In this document: piece by piece, positions 1-12,727 of the stretch
Layout of the letters: every line of letters begins with the position of its first letter
Position numbering within the stretch: the first letter of the stretch is position 1
From: Symsagittifera roscoffensis
Taxonomy: Eukaryota; Xenacoelomorpha; Acoela; Convolutidae
Length of the DNA stretch: 64,000 bases
Reading direction: 5' to 3'
NCBI RefSeq assembly: GCF_963678635.1
Contig: NC_087069.1
Coordinates: 50,297,892-50,361,891, forward strand
The notes under the pieces: generated by a model
Database searches by the model: none
Told to the model about the DNA's origin: nothing
The model's input: only the letters and a program-made list of their open reading frames with translations
Program-made: the position numbers and the translations under genes

Positions 1-404
1 CTCACCTGGGAAAAGTTTAGGATTTTTATGATGTTTGAATGTTTGTTGATGTTTAAATATTTGTTTCAATTTTTCAATCTGAGTGTCAAATAAATGTGTG
101 TTTTATAGGGAACTGTTTTAGATGTTGATTTCAGATGTGATTGGAAGAGAAGAAGTCCAGAATATTGATGCTTCTGGTGGACTGTTTCTTGTTTTGGATT
201 ACTCAGCTAGCTAACAGGTTTTTTTCTTAATTTTTCTGAGGCAGTCCCCTAGATAAGATTAAGAAATGCTCTGCTTTCTCAGTGTGTGAGGAGAATTGAC
301 TATGAGAAATCAGTTTTCTCTGGTTTTTTCTTCTCTGTTCAGAGATTGCTCGTCGTATGGGATGGGTATTAAAGTAATTTTTTTGCCTCATTTTGCTGGA
401 TTTC
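1..404. other. No gene seen; unassigned AT-rich sequence
   Basis: Nothing recognisable. No open frame of useful length, no repeat shared with the copies further right, and no splice-bounded coding stretch I can support. Confidence 0.5.
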
Positions 405-655
405 TAATTGTTAAAAAATGCTAGTCATAAAATTTTCATATATGAAAAGTTTCTAAATTTTCAATTTCCATATATGAAAAAATGCTAGTCATACACTTTC
501 CATATATGAAAAAAGGCTAGTCATACAATTTCCATATATGAAAAAAATACTAATCATAGACCTTTCCTGCAATTTTATGTACGTATGGAATTGCATGGAA
601 AGTGTATGACTAGCATTTTTCCATATATGGAAATTGTATGATTAGTATTTTTGGT
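405..655. repeat. Palindromic AT-rich element made of short repeats
   Basis: A unit built around CATATATG followed by an A-run and GCTAGTCATAC recurs about every 32-38 bases on the left side. It reappears inverted on the right side (GTATGACTAGCATTTTTCC), so the whole piece could fold into one long hairpin around about 575. Just right of it, at 655-676, is a GGTTCGAACC box resembling a tRNA T-arm. The element interrupts sequence next to U copy A, which starts near 666. It is most likely a small non-autonomous foldback or MITE-type insertion; I see no clear target duplication. Confidence 0.5.
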
Positions 656-665
656 CATCCCGGGG

Positions 666-3600
666 TTCGAACCAAGAATTTTTTCGCGGCTCCTTCAAAA
701 GGCGAAATTCTAGTTTTTGTTGATTTTGTCATCTGGCGGTGCAATACTTGTGACATTGAGCTATCAATTGTTGAAATGATGTTGATTTCCGTTCCAATGG
801 AAAAATAACTGGAGTTGGGGATGTTGTTGCTGGCAACTTACTTAATGATGCAGGATTGCAAGGTCAACTGATATGATGTTGAGTTCAGTATAAATTGAGC
901 GAGGCGAATGCACTTACAAACCGGCGGAGGTTGGCGGAGGTTATCGGAGCCAAAATCGATGATGGAATGATACCTGAGTGATATATGTCGTCAAATGAGT
1001 AACCTGAACTGTTTCGGATGCAGGCTGCATTGATGCATGTCGTGTTGGTTCAATGGCTTTATTAGCGCTGGAAGTAGGATTTAGATAAGCAGAGTGATCG
1101 GATTTCAGTTGCTGGTCGGCCTTTTATAACAAAGAACTTGAGCTGTGTTGATATGATTATTTGTGTTTAAAACGAACAATGACGCAATTTTTTCTTCTGT
1201 AGAATCTGTATAAAGTCTTCCATGAGGTCACTGTTTTAATCATATTTCTTCTTGTAATACTTGATGAGCTCTTCTGTTATGGCGTGTTCATTTGACTGTT
1301 TCACAAGCTAGGCGGTGGTGTATTCCAAATTGTTTAAGATTTTTATCTTTTGTGTATGTGTCCTTTTGTGTATGTGTCCGATATGTTGTAGCTCAAATTG
1401 AAATCGACAGAAAGTGCTTTCTTTTGTAAATCGATGTGTGTTTTTCACTGAGGGAATGTTTAGTTTTTGAACATGACTGCGTTTCTGTTGATTGTTGTCA
1501 AAAACTCAGGTTTTGATTCCAGTATGAGTAAAAACCTGATTTGGTTCGTTCTAGTCGATAAACGGGGGGAGCCGAAATACAAAGAAGAGCGGTTGGTAAC
1601 CATCTTTTGATTAGGTGAATCAAAATAAGACAAGTTTGGAAAACTAAACTAATGAGTAATAAAGTTTTCCGCTACCAGTGACAAAAAGACTCAAATGAAA
1701 CAGAACATAAAATTATCTTCATCTACAAATATTAAAATGTTTGAGTTTCTAAAATGATTCAGTTTTTTATTCAGCTTCAAAATGATTTTTCCGAAGACCT
1801 TGACGTCGAAAATGCGTTGATGGAAGCTGAATTAAAGTGTAGAACTGAGGGTTTTACACATGATTAGGATTCAATGTCATCTAAAACAGTGATTGAAAAA
1901 CAATTGATCATTAGGTTTTTGGCGGCTAATAGGATATGCCTTATGCTAAATAGGCCGCTTTTGCTCGCTCGATTAAAGAGTGGGTTCACTGTGTGCGTCA
2001 AAATCACAGTCAAATATTCCTCTCTTGCCAATATCTCGTTCTCGTTAAAAATCTCTCATAACATTCTCAAATTATCTTTTTCAAGATTAATTGGCGAAGT
2101 TCTCAAGATTGATTGGCGTAATAAGGCCAACTGTTGTCTTTTGCCGGCCGCACTACTCTATGCTATCACTACCCCATAAACAACGTTTCGCCCGAATAAA
2201 CTCCGATAAATCCACTGTTTTCTATATCAGGTGATTTTGATTTAACTTTTGACGATGGGATGGATTTTTCTTTTGCTTCCACTTTTATCTTTTTCTTCTT
2301 TTCGAGGTGATTGCTGGAAATTTTGTACCAGAAACATTTTATAATTTTGACAAAATCGGGAATTTGAACAGTTTTTGTCATTGTCTTTCCAAATTAATCT
2401 TGTTGTTTTTTTTCAAGTGAAATGAGCTTAAAACCAGAAAAAAAATAAAAAAATCATTAAGATAACTAGTATAAGGCAACTGAAAACGTAATTTTCAACC
2501 CTTCTCCATAAACTGTCTTCCAATGGTTGTTCGATTAAGAAGGTTCCACTTTTTTCCGAGGTTTTTGCACAGATTTTGATCCATATTCAATATACATTAT
2601 AAAAAAAGCAAGACTGACTGTCATTTAAAAACGTCGACATCTGCTGTTTTGCTTTTCTGAGCTACGCTTATTTTTTTCAAATTTGAACACTTCTGCTGAT
2701 GATTAATTTTGTGCTTGTATTTACTTTAAGCATGCTTTCTTAACTTTTTTGACATATTCTACAGCTAAGCGCTAGAAGACTCATTGGTATACATATCACT
2801 ATTCTGTGCTAGTTAGATGGCTAAAACGCAAATATAAAATTTTAATCCGTGCAAAAAAAATCAAAGCTTTTGTGCAAACCATATTTGAATGACAATTCGT
2901 TTTTTAACATTTTACAGATTCGTTAAAATAAAAATCTATTACTGATACCGAATAGACGACTTTTTCAAGAATATGTACGAATAAATTTTTGATTTGTCAA
3001 GCTGCATTATTCTTTGTGTTTAATTGCCGCCTAGAAAATTTCAACAGATCAATTTAAATACGGGTAAGTTTGAATTACAATTCGAATAATTTTGCTTTTT
3101 AATCTGCAGCCTGATGTCTAATTGAATTTTTTTGGGAGTTTAACTTTCCAAAATTTTCCTTCATGGGTGAAAAAATAGATGATTTGCTCTTCAATTAATT
3201 TATCATTTAAAATTTTCAAATCACATTTGCGATATGGTTTTTTTGTTGAGTTTCGCCTTCTTATAAAAAAAGTTTATTTGTTTGTGATGTTCACTGGTGA
3301 AGCTCTTAAAATCTATCATTCAATATTAGGGATTACATTTTTGTGCGGTAAATTTTGTGGTGAGCATTAAACTTGCGAGACTTCCCATTTTTTGGGTATT
3401 TTGAATTTTGTTCCTCTTTTAAATAGCTATGAAAAGGCCCAAAAAAGTTTTCTAGTAGTTTGGCGCATAAAGTCAAGGAAAACCCAAGTTCAAAAACTCA
3501 GCAAAATCATTACTCAGGAAACATTTGAGTGAGCTAACGCCTCAGTTTACCATGCGTTTACTCACGGAACGAAGATCCGACCTAGTTTGTGTTCATCTTT

Positions 3601-3860
3601 GATTCAAAAAACAGAATATTTGGCTGAAACTTGGTTATGAAACCAGCGGAAATTTTTTTCAATTTTTTAAAATAATTTTGCGGTCCAGTGGAACCGGACT
3701 TGCATATTCCGGTAAAAAAGCCTTACCAAGAATTTAGATTAGAAATTGGAGCTGTTTACGTTTTCTTGCCATTCATGGATAAAGTCATGGCAAAAACAAC
3801 CATCAAATTCAAATAATCTTGAAAGAAAAGTTATCGAAAGTACAAAACCTCTAAGTCCAT
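666..3860. repeat. U repeat family, copy A
   Basis: This stretch aligns by eye, in the same order and orientation, with 12,199-19,000 (copy C) and with 6,070-9,560 (copy B). Shared anchors include the TTTTTTCGCGGCTCC block, the block near 976 (ATATGTCGTCAAATGAGT), the block near 1,199 (GTAGAATCTGTATAAAG), the CGGCCGC block near 1,953 and the block ending with the GCGTTTACTCACGGAA motif near 3,551. Copy A lacks the 1 kb TIR insertion carried by B and C, so it shows the empty site. Similarity is lost after about 3,860. Short open frames inside (for example 1,874-2,179) are not supported as genes. Confidence 0.7.
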
Positions 3861-5058
3861 AAGTCCAGAGATTTCTTATGTTTTTGTGCCGGGTTTCAGT
3901 ACGATTATTTCAGTAGGATGAGTGTTGCGTGATTGAACTCATTATGTCTTTTGCGCCGGATTAAAATTTGCATGGTTGTGGTGTAAGTAAAAACCCTGAT
4001 TTTTGTTTTATTTCGTTATTAAAAATTGAATTTTTCTACAAAAGATTTTGTGTTCGCATATTGTCATAAATATAAGCAATTTTTATGCTGATATTTTTGT
4101 TTTTGAGGTATATTTTGTGAAGACTTGCTGATCTCCGTTAATTTCAATTTTGTGATTTCAGCTAGGATTGATATGAGGAAAAGTAAAAACTGCCGTTTTC
4201 GTTGACCGTTGGTGATAAATTTTTTTGTTGAGTTAGGCAAAATTATTGGCCAAAAATCTGGTTGTTTACTTCTGCTGGCTGCAATCAAGGCTGCTTTTAA
4301 TCGAAAAGCCGTTTTTTTTGTATTTATCTAATCAGCAAATATTTCTGAAGTAATCATTTTTAACGATCTGCATGAATTTCCAGGCGCATGGTGATAAACG
4401 ACGGAAAAGGTCATTTGCCTTGTTGCTTCTTTCAATATTAGTGTGTTTTTCTAGTATACTGTTCCAATGAGAAACAAGATCTTCTGTCTAGGAAATAAGA
4501 CGATTTGTTTTTTTGTGAGTTTTGAAGTCTAATTTCAGTTTTCATTACTGTTCCATTGCAGTCACTGGTGCTGCAGAAACATGAACTCGTTATATTTGAT
4601 CAAAAAACGTCCTGGTCAAAGAAAATTCGTTGAGTTTTTTGCTTTTTGGTTGTTATTCCACAGTTCCGATTCGAGGAAACTTGAATGGACCTATTTTAAT
4701 TTTAGCAGCTGTTGTTTCAATTTTTTGATCCACTTTTTAATCACTCTCCCGAAATGTGCTCTGGGGTCCATTTTTTTGGAGATTCTGCCAGTAATTGATT
4801 CTGTAATGGGTCTCTGTAAGATGATCTTCAGATATGTTGCTTTGGAAGGCTCGTCTTCGCTGGTCGTTGTTTTACCTTAAGAATCCATTGACGATTGAAA
4901 TTTTGTAATACTTTGTTTTTTCTCTGAATATAGACTATTACCTGACACCTGATGTAGATCATTTCGTAAGTTGGCGCAAAACAAATCGCTGGCGCTGCTT
5001 GATGTGTAGATACTGTTTTTGTCTCTTTAGTTTGGTTAGGTGATTTTCAATTTAAAAA
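3861..5058. other. Spacer between U copies A and B, no gene supported
   Basis: AT-rich sequence with no match to the other U copies that I can see. A 99-codon plus-strand open frame at 4,581-4,880 has biased, hydrophobic composition and no recognisable domain. Because a decayed retroelement may run on the minus strand to the right, this stretch may be its downstream, more decayed part, but that is a guess. Confidence 0.35.
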
Positions 5059-5367
5059 TTGATTTCACTGCGCGTGGAAAAAAAAACTGATTTAAAGTCT
5101 GTTGTTCAGGACCTTAAGAAAAGTATCTTGTCTGATCCTAGTTTGATGAAATTTGTGTTGTCGATGATGCTGGATAAATTGATATGGCCCCAAGTGGTCG
5201 TGCTCTCTCTTAACAATGGCAAAACTGTTTTTGTTGCGGTTGTTGTCGATCTTGAACACACTTTGATGAAAAAAAATCAAAAGGTGATTTATGTCATCCA
5301 CCGTTATGACCCTTATAATATGCGAGTCGAAGAAACCTCCAGAAATTCCTATTTTTTTGTGTTTTGA
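5059..5367 (-). pseudogene. Possible BEL/Pao protease-region relic
   Basis: In one minus-strand frame there is a stretch reading TATKTVLPLL, then WGHINLSSIIDNTNFI. This resembles the start of a Pao-type protease, where an ATA(x)V strand is followed by a RALxDxGSQxxFI-like active-site loop. The catalytic Asp-Ser/Thr-Gly is not intact (IIDNTN). It lies just downstream, on the minus strand, of the gag-like relic of copy B, which is the right order for such an element. The plus-strand open frame over the same bases is probably antisense chance. The assignment is weak and rests on motif shape only. Confidence 0.25.
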
Positions 5368-5460
5368 TTTCAATAATTTAAAAACTGGGATGTAATTTGT
5401 GCGATAATGTGGTTGGTTTTTACTTAACCTGTGTTGGAGAATCACTCGTACATAACGAAA

Positions 5461-6060
5461 TAATGGTAACAGGAGTTTCAAACCAAAACCAGCTTTTACT
5501 TTTTCTTCTTTTGTAGAATCCTTGTACTTGCTACAGTATACTGGATGGCCATTTTAACCGCCAAGATCTTAAAAAGACGATAATTGGCAATTAAATTCCC
5601 TGAAAGCTCATCCATAGCTGTCGTGACATTTTTTTAATCTTGTACCAAATAGCCTAATGATTCATGATATGTTTCCGTTGGCACGTCAAAGTTTTGAGTT
5701 TTTTTCTGTCAATGACGAGAGTCTTGGTTTGTTTGGTTCTGCTGTAGTGGTGGTAACTGATTGCATGCTAGGTCAAACTGTTGAAAGCGATAAGATTGGG
5801 CAGAGCAATACCTTGACTGGTGATGTACAGCGTCCACTGAATCTGCTGCTGAGGTTGTAATTTGCCGACCTCAAAACCGAATATTCAAGTTTGATTTCAA
5901 ATCGTCTGGGAACCCAAGGAATTGAAAAGTATGATTGATAGCAATTGTTCCACAAAGGAAAAATTTTGGTGTGTCGATCGTTGCTCATAATTTTAAGGAC
6001 CACTAAGGTTGCTCATTATGATTTCCAATCGCCCGTACAGTCGTCGTAAGTATTGTTTAT
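5461..6060 (-). pseudogene. Gag-like relic in U copy B (minus strand)
   Basis: Diverged copy of the minus-strand coding-like stretch described at 11,402-12,275. It shares the same in-frame TGA (plus-strand TCA at 5,709-5,711). Further upstream on the minus strand it is broken by small deletions that shift the frame (about 5,900-5,950 relative to copy C). It would encode part of the same Gag-like protein, but it cannot be functional as it stands. Confidence 0.3.
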
Positions 6061-6886
6061 AGTCGAAGTACAGTTACTTGTGATATATGTCGTCAAATGA
6101 GTGACCTGAACTGTTTCGGATTCAGGCTGCTTTGATGCATGTCATGATAGTTCAATAGCTTTGCTAGCGCTGAAAGTAGGATTTAGATAAGCAGAGTGAT
6201 CGGATTTCAGTTGCTGGTCGGCTAATTTATAAATAAGAACTTGAGCTGTTTGATATGATTATTTGTTATTGGAACGATCAATGACGCAATTTTTTCTTCT
6301 GTAGAATCTGAATAAAGTCTTCCATAAGGTCACTGTTTTTATCATATTTCTTCTGTGTTAACAATTGTTGAGCTCTTCTGTAATGGCGTGTTCATTTGAC
6401 TGTTTCACAAGCTAGGCGGTGGTGTGTTCTAAATTGTTTAAGATTTTGATCTTTTGTGTATCTGTGTCCGATATGTTGTTGCTCAAAATGATGTCAGCAG
6501 GAGGTGCTTTCTTTTGTTAGTCGATGTGTGTTTTTCTCTGAGGGAGTGTTTAGTTTTTGAACATGAATATGTTGCTGTTGATTGTTGTCAAAACTTCAGG
6601 TTCAGTTTCCAGTTATGAGTTAAAAACTGGTTTGGTTCGTTCCAGTCGATAAACGGGGAGGAGCCGAAATACAAAGAGCGATTGGTTACCATCTTTTGAT
6701 TAGGTAACTCAAAAAAAGACAAATTCAAAAAAATACACTAAAGAGTAAAAAAGTGTTCCGCTGCCAACGACAGATGGACTCAAACGAAACAGAACATAAA
6801 ATAACCTTCATCTACCAATATTAAAATGTATGAGTTTCTAAAATGAATCAGTTTTTTTCAGCTTCAAATTGATTGTCCCGAAGACA

Positions 6887-8035
6887 CCCGCACTGACAAA
6901 ATGGATTAGGATCGATTTTAGTAAGAAAAAAGTACGTTGATTAAATTTAGATCAATTTTAGTATGAAAAAAGTACGTTGATTAAACTTAGATCGGTTTTA
7001 GTATGAAAAAAGTACGAAGATTAAATAAAAAAGATGAAGATTGATTTGGATCGATTTAAAATCGATTTAAAGTGATCTTAAATCCCAGCTAAAAAAATTG
7101 ATAGAAAGCGATTTTTTATCAATTTATATGCATTTTTTTCAGTCTGAATTTGTTTTTGTTTTTAAGGGGATTAAAACGGATTAAAATCGATTTAAATCAT
7201 TTTTTTTTTCATTCGAAATTTATCAGTTTCGAATTTTTATTGCATTTATTCATTGGCTATCATTTTTCATTTTACATCCATAGCTATTTGTAGCATAAAA
7301 GACCAAGCGAAACGACCAAAATATCGATGAATTTCTACAATTTTCTACAATGATCCTTTTCTTGATTCGTTTTATCCGAAATTATGCCCGAAATCTGATT
7401 TATCTTCATATTTTTCTATGATTTAATTGCATATCAATGAGATCAAATTTTAGTTTTTTCTGACCCTTTTCTTGTTTGTTACATAGGATTTACAAAATTT
7501 TTCTATAACTACATTGCCTTTTCGGCCTATAATTGCCTATAACTACAAATGAACTACATTTTCGAGCTTAAAATCTGATTTATGTGGAAAATTTTATTGA
7601 ACTTTATAACCTATGGCATGAGTGTTTATATTTGAAAAATTGAGAATAAAAAAATCAACAATTTTGTAAAGGGTGTTTTTTTCGCCTGGTTGGAAAAAAA
7701 ATTGATTTTAGTGGGTCTGAAAACCCATCCAAATCGATCTATATCGATTTTTTTAGACACTTAAATCGATTTAAAAATTTCAAAAAGATCGATTTAAAAT
7801 GGATTTAAGTGAGTTTCGGATGGATTTTAGTGAGTCAGAAAAACCATCCAAATCGATTTAAATCGATTTTTTAGACAATTAAATTGATTTAAAATTTTCA
7901 AAAAAATCAATTTAAATTGATTCAAAATCCATTTAAGTTCGTAAAATGTACATTGTTAATCGATTTGGATCGACTTAAAATCGATTTAAAATCAATTTAA
8001 AAACTCCGAAAAAACTCCGACAAAAACCATTTTTT
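6887..8035. mobile_element. 1.15 kb TIR element, copy 1 (right end lost)
   Basis: Starts with CCCGCACTGACAAAATGG, the same left terminus as the intact copy at 14,983. Just inside the end are three near-identical units of about 52 bases ending in AAAAAGTACG, then many scattered ATCGATTTAAA motifs in both orientations. No coding capacity. The right terminus (CACTGCGGG) is missing and the sequence passes straight into U sequence, so this copy is truncated. Its base composition (A+T with repeated CGATT) differs from its surroundings. Confidence 0.65.
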
Positions 8036-9774
8036 TTTTATAAAGGGTGATTTTGATATAACTTTTGATGATAGTATGGATTCTTCTTTTGCTTCCTCTT
8101 TTATCTTTTCCTTCTTTTTTGAGGTGATTGCTGGAAAGTTTGTACTATAAACACTTTATAATTTTGAAAAAATCATTAAGATAACTAGCCTAAGGCAACT
8201 GAAAACCTGACTTTAAACCCTTCTCCATAAACTCTCTTTCAATTGTTGTTCGATCAACAAGGTTCCTCCTTTTTCCGATAATTATGCACAGATTCATTAT
8301 TCATTAAACATTTTTAAAAAATCAAGACTGACTGTCACTTAAAATCGTCGACATCTGCTGTTTTGATTTTCTGAGCTACCCTTATCGTTTTTAAAATTGA
8401 ACACTTCTGGTGATGATTTTTTTGTGCTTGTTTTTTTAAGCATGGTTTCTTAACTTTTTTATTAACATATTCTCCAACTAAGCGCTAGAAAACTCATTCG
8501 ATTACATATCATGATTCTCTGCTTATTAGATGGCTAAAACGCGAATACAAAACTTTAATCCTGAAAAAAAACAACGTTTTTGTTTAAAACATATTTGAAT
8601 GACAATTCGTCTTTTAGCCTTTTTATAGTGTCGTCAAAATGAAACTCAAATACTGATATCGAATAGACGACTTTTTCAATAATATGTACGAATAGTTTCT
8701 TGATTTGTCAAGCTGCATTATTCTTTGTGTTTAATTGCCGCCTAGAAAACTGCATCGCTTTAAATTGATTACGGGTAAGTTTTAAATGCAGTTTGAATAA
8801 ATTTGCATTTTAATCTGCAGCCTGATGCCTAAATAAATTTTTTTGTGAGTTAAATTTTCCAAAGTTTTCCTTTTTGAGTGAAGAAAAAAGTTAATTGGCT
8901 CTTCATTTAATTTGTCGTTTAAAATTTTCAAATCACATTCGCGAAATGGATTTTTTTGTTGAATTTCAGTTTTTTATAAAAAATAAGTTTGTTTGTTTGT
9001 GATGTTCACTGGTGAAGCTCTTAAAATCTATCATTTAATTATTAGGGATTAAATTTTCGTGCGGTAAAGATTTGTGGTGAGCATTAAACTTGCAAGATTT
9101 TCAATTTTTTTTGGGGGTATTTTGAATTTTGTTCCTTTTTTAAATAGACATCACAAAGCTCAAAAGAGTTTTCTTATAGTTTGGCGTGTAAACCTAAATT
9201 CAAACCCAATTTCAAAAACTCAGCAAAATGATTACTCAGGAAAATTTTGAGCGAGCTGGCGCCTCAGTTTTATATGCGCTTACTCACGGAATGAAGATCC
9301 GACCTAGTTTGTCTTCATCTTTGATTCAAAAAACAGAATATCTAGCTGAAAATTGGTTTTGAAACCAGCGGAAACTTTTGTCAATTTTTATTAATAATTT
9401 TGCGGTCCAGTGGAAGCGGACTTGCATTTTCCGGTAAAAAAGCCTTACCAGGGGGTTAGATTAGAAATTGGAACTGTTTTGCCGTTCAAGGACAAATTCT
9501 CGGCAAAAAAATTCTCAAATTCAACTAACACTGAAAGAAAAGTTATCGAAAAAAGTGACCTCTAATTTGATTGAATTTAGTCAAAAAATGATTGACGGAA
9601 GACTGCGGGCGCAAAACTTTCTTCGGGCTTAAGCGAAGTTGTCTTGAAAGACCCTTTTGGTTGAGAGCCTGGTTTTGTTTGCTCCCAAACTTTTTGCAAA
9701 AATGTTAAATCGAAAAAAAATTCCAATTTGAAAAATGCATTAGCCAAACTCGAGATTTTTGCATGCTTTCTTAA

Positions 9775-11335
9775 CTTGTTTTTTTGCTTGTTTTTTTAAG
9801 CATGCTTTCTTAACTTTTTTATTTACATATTCTCCAACTAAGCGCTAGAAAACTCATTTGAATACATATCATGATTCTGTGCTAGCTAGATGGCTAAAAC
9901 GCGAATATAACATGTTAATCCGTGCAAAAAACACAACGCTTTTGTGTAAACCATATTTGAATGACAATTCGTCTTTTAGCCTTTTTACTGTGTCGTCAAA
10001 ATAAAATTCAAATACTGATATCGAATAGACAACTTTTTCAAAAATATGTACGAATAGTTTGTGGTGAGCATTAAACTTGCAAGATTTCCAATTTTTTTTT
10101 GGGTATTTTGAATTTTGTTTCTTTTTTAAATAGACATCAAAAAGCTCAAAAGAGTTTTCTAGTAGTTTGGCGTGTAAACCCAATTTCAAACCCAATTTCA
10201 AAAACTCAGCAAAATGATTACTCAGGAAAATTTTGAGCAAGCTGGCGCCTCAGTTTAACATGCGTTTACTCACGGAATGAAGAATCGACCTAGTTTGTAA
10301 TCATCTTTGATTCAAAAAACAGAATATCTAGCTGAAATTTGGTTTTAAAACCAGCGGAAACTTTTTTCAATTTTTATTTAAAATTTTGCGGTCCAGTGGA
10401 AGCGGACTTGCATTTTCCGGAAAAAAGCATTACCAGGGATTTGGATTAGAAATTGGAACTGTTTACGTAGTTTTGCCGTTCATGGACAAGTTCTCGGCAA
10501 AAAAATCTTCAAACTCAACTGACACTGATTAAAATTATCGAAAAAAATTGACCTCTAATTTGATTGAATTTAGTCAAAAAATGATTGACGGAAAACTGCG
10601 GGCGCAAAACTTTCTTTAGGCTTAAGCGGAGTTGTCTTGAAGGACCCTTTTAGTTGAGAGCCTGGTTTTGTTTGTTCCCAAACTTTTTGCAAAAATGTTA
10701 AATCGAAAAAAAATTCCAATTTGAAAAATGCATTACCCAAATTTGAGATTTTTTTACTTTTCGAAAAGACTTCATAATTAAACAGAATCAACCTTTTCTA
10801 ATTTTTTCTCAACCATTTTTCAATTTTTTCGTTCAATCAATTCAGATGTGGCTTTAAATTTTGTACCGGTTTAATTTTTTCTGAATCAGTTAATTGTTTT
10901 TAAGTTTTCAGCAAACAATGGTAACAGTGGCGAGTGCAGAAAACTTTCTAGGGGGAGGAGGGGGGAGGGTTGATTTCGACCTTTTTTTGAAAAATTTGTA
11001 GAACTTTTGTCACCCAATTTGACTTTCAGATTTTCTGTCAAAATTTTTCTGTGCCGCTTTCTAGTTTTAGAAAAGCAGTCTAAAATTGACGTTTCAAGCA
11101 AACTGCAAAAAAATTGCCGAAAAAATTTATGTCCTCAAATTTAGTTCTATAATATTGGCGCCAAGGGCGTCTTTAGAAAACTTTTGAAGTCGGCCAGGGA
11201 TGTGAGATCCTTTGGAAAAGCTTAGCAAAAAATATTGATGGGGAGAGTCTCCTCCTCCTGCTCCCTGGACTCACTGATGAATGCTAGACGTCCTGCACTG
11301 GATTTTTGTTGATAAAAAGCAATTAAATTTATTTA
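9775..11335. repeat. U repeat family, partial copy D
   Basis: A second copy of the right half of the U unit, directly after copy B, starting at the TTTTTTTAAGCATGCTTTC block also seen near 8,430 and 16,855. It lacks about 370 bases present in B (8,702-9,075), joined at a short AGTTTGTGG-like match near 10,060. It ends with a polypurine block (about 10,950) and a tail reaching AAGCAATT near 11,325, the same ending as copy C near 19,145. Minus-strand open frames here (9,869-10,240; 10,570-10,791; 10,886-11,101) have no recognisable domains. Confidence 0.65.
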
Positions 11336-11401
11336 TTTGGCTGCTGGCGCTTTTGCCATCGATCAAAGTGATAAATTGATTGATGAAGCATTATTGGTTT
11401 G

Positions 11402-12275
11402 CTACAAGTATGATTCGTTGAGAAATGTGACAATTGTAACAGGAGTTTCAAAACAAAACCAGCTTTTACTTTTCTTCTTTTGTAGAATTCTTGTACTTGC
11501 TGCATTATACTGTGTGTTCATTTTAACCGTCAAGATCTTAAAGTGACGATAATTGGCAACTAAATTCCCTGAAAGCTCATCCATAGCTGTCGTGACATTT
11601 TTTAAATCCTGTACCAAATAGCCTAATGATTCACGATATGTTTCCGTTGGCACGTCAAAGTTTTGAGTTTTTTTCTGTCAATGACGAGAGCCTTGGTTGG
11701 TTTGATTCTGCTGTAGTGGTGGTAAGTGATTCCATGCTGGGTAAAACTGTCTGTTCAAACTGTTGAAACCGTTGAGATTGGGCCGAGCAATACCTTGACT
11801 GGTGATGTACCGCGTCCACTGATTCTGCTGCTGAGGTTGTAATTTGCCGACCTCAAACCGAATGTTCGAGTTTGATTTTAAATCGTCTGGAAATCCAAGG
11901 ATTTGAAAACTCTCAAACCTTTTGCTGATTGATAGCAAATTTTCCACAAATGAAAATTTTTTGTGTGTCGATGGTTGCCCAAAAATTTGAGGACGGCTAT
12001 TGTTGTTCATTATGATTTCCAATCGTCCGTACAGTCGTCGTAAGTGTTGAATATCGTCGAAGTACAGTAACTTTTGCCAGTGATCTCATAGAAAGCTTGA
12101 AGCGGTTTTCACTATAGTCAGTGTCTGTAGATGTGTCAACTTCTCGGCTTCTGATATTGACTAGTTGTAAACTGCTGCATGAAACACATGAAGCAATTCG
12201 AGCCAAGAGTTTTTTCGCGGCTCCTTCAAAAGGCGAAATTCTAGTTTTTGATGATCTTGTCATTTGGCTGTACAC
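11402..12275 (-). pseudogene. Gag-like relic, possibly BEL/Pao class (copy C)
   Basis: The minus strand has long coding-like stretches: 12,275-11,997, then in another frame 12,022-11,681, and after a TGA at 11,678-11,680 the same frame continues to 11,402. The middle part reads ...FVENLLSISKRFESFQ... then KLQPQQQNQWTRY, and the last part LGYLVQDLKNVTTAMDELSG. An Lx(n)LG and KLxP...QWxRY pattern with helical spacing is reminiscent of BEL/Pao Gag. The TGA is also present in copy B. Frameshift near 12,010. No zinc knuckle seen. A host-gene relic is a possible alternative. Confidence 0.35.
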
Positions 12276-12462
12276 TACTTGTTACATTGAGCTATCAGTT
12301 GATAAAATGATGTTGATTTCCGTTCCAATGAAAAAATAATTGAAATTGGGGGATGTTGTTGGTGGCAATTTCCTTGATGGTGCAGTATTGCAAGGTTCAC
12401 TGGTATGATGTTGAGTTCAGGCTAAATTGAGCGAGAAGAATGCTATTACAAACCAGCGGAGG

Positions 12463-12727
12463 TTATCGGAGCCAAAATCGATGATGGAATGATACCTGAG
12501 TGATATATGTCGTCAAATGAGTAACCTGAACTGTTTCGGATGCTGGCTGCATTGATACTTGTCGTGATAGTTGAATGGCTTTGTTAGCGGTGGAAGTAGG
12601 ATTTAGATTAGTCGAGTGATTGGATTTCAGTTGCTGGTCGGCTAAAGTATAATTAGGAGCTGTACTGTACTGATTTGAAAATTTGCTATTGGAACGAATA
12701 TGACGCAGTTTTTTCTTCTGTAGAATC
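12463..12727 (-). pseudogene. Further coding-like fragment upstream of the gag-like relic
   Basis: An 88-codon minus-strand open frame rich in Ser, Thr, Asn and Gln (for example QQLKSNHSTNLNP). It lies upstream of the gag-like relic of copy C and stops before it. Equivalent sequence in copies A (966-1,200) and B (6,075-6,300) is present but more decayed. It may be the low-complexity N-terminal part of the same protein; no domain is recognisable. The 1.23 kb insertion starts at its upstream edge. Confidence 0.25.

Larger units (their letters stand above)
5461..9760. repeat. U repeat family, copy B (with 1 kb insertion)
   Basis: Copy B begins with a block (GGTAACAGGAGTTTCAAA) shared with copy C at 11,437. 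It runs through the same anchors as copy A, carries the 1 kb TIR element from 6,887, and ends in the GCGGGCGCAAAACTTTC block near 9,606. The right end of the insertion and about 380 bases of U sequence that follow it in copy C (16,020-16,420) are missing here: the insertion joins directly to U sequence at about 8,035, indicating a deletion after insertion. Confidence 0.7.

Noticed and set aside
405-566. CRISPR-like array (regular CATATATG units)
   Set aside because: Units are contiguous and near-identical without unique spacers, and the context is eukaryotic.
655-676. GGTTCGAACC as part of a tRNA gene
   Set aside because: Only a T-arm-like word; no D-arm or anticodon arm upstream, which is occupied by the palindromic element.
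5059-5367. 102-codon plus-strand frame as a host gene
   Set aside because: A minus-strand frame over the same bases fits a retroelement context better; the plus-strand product has no domain and no splice or promoter support.
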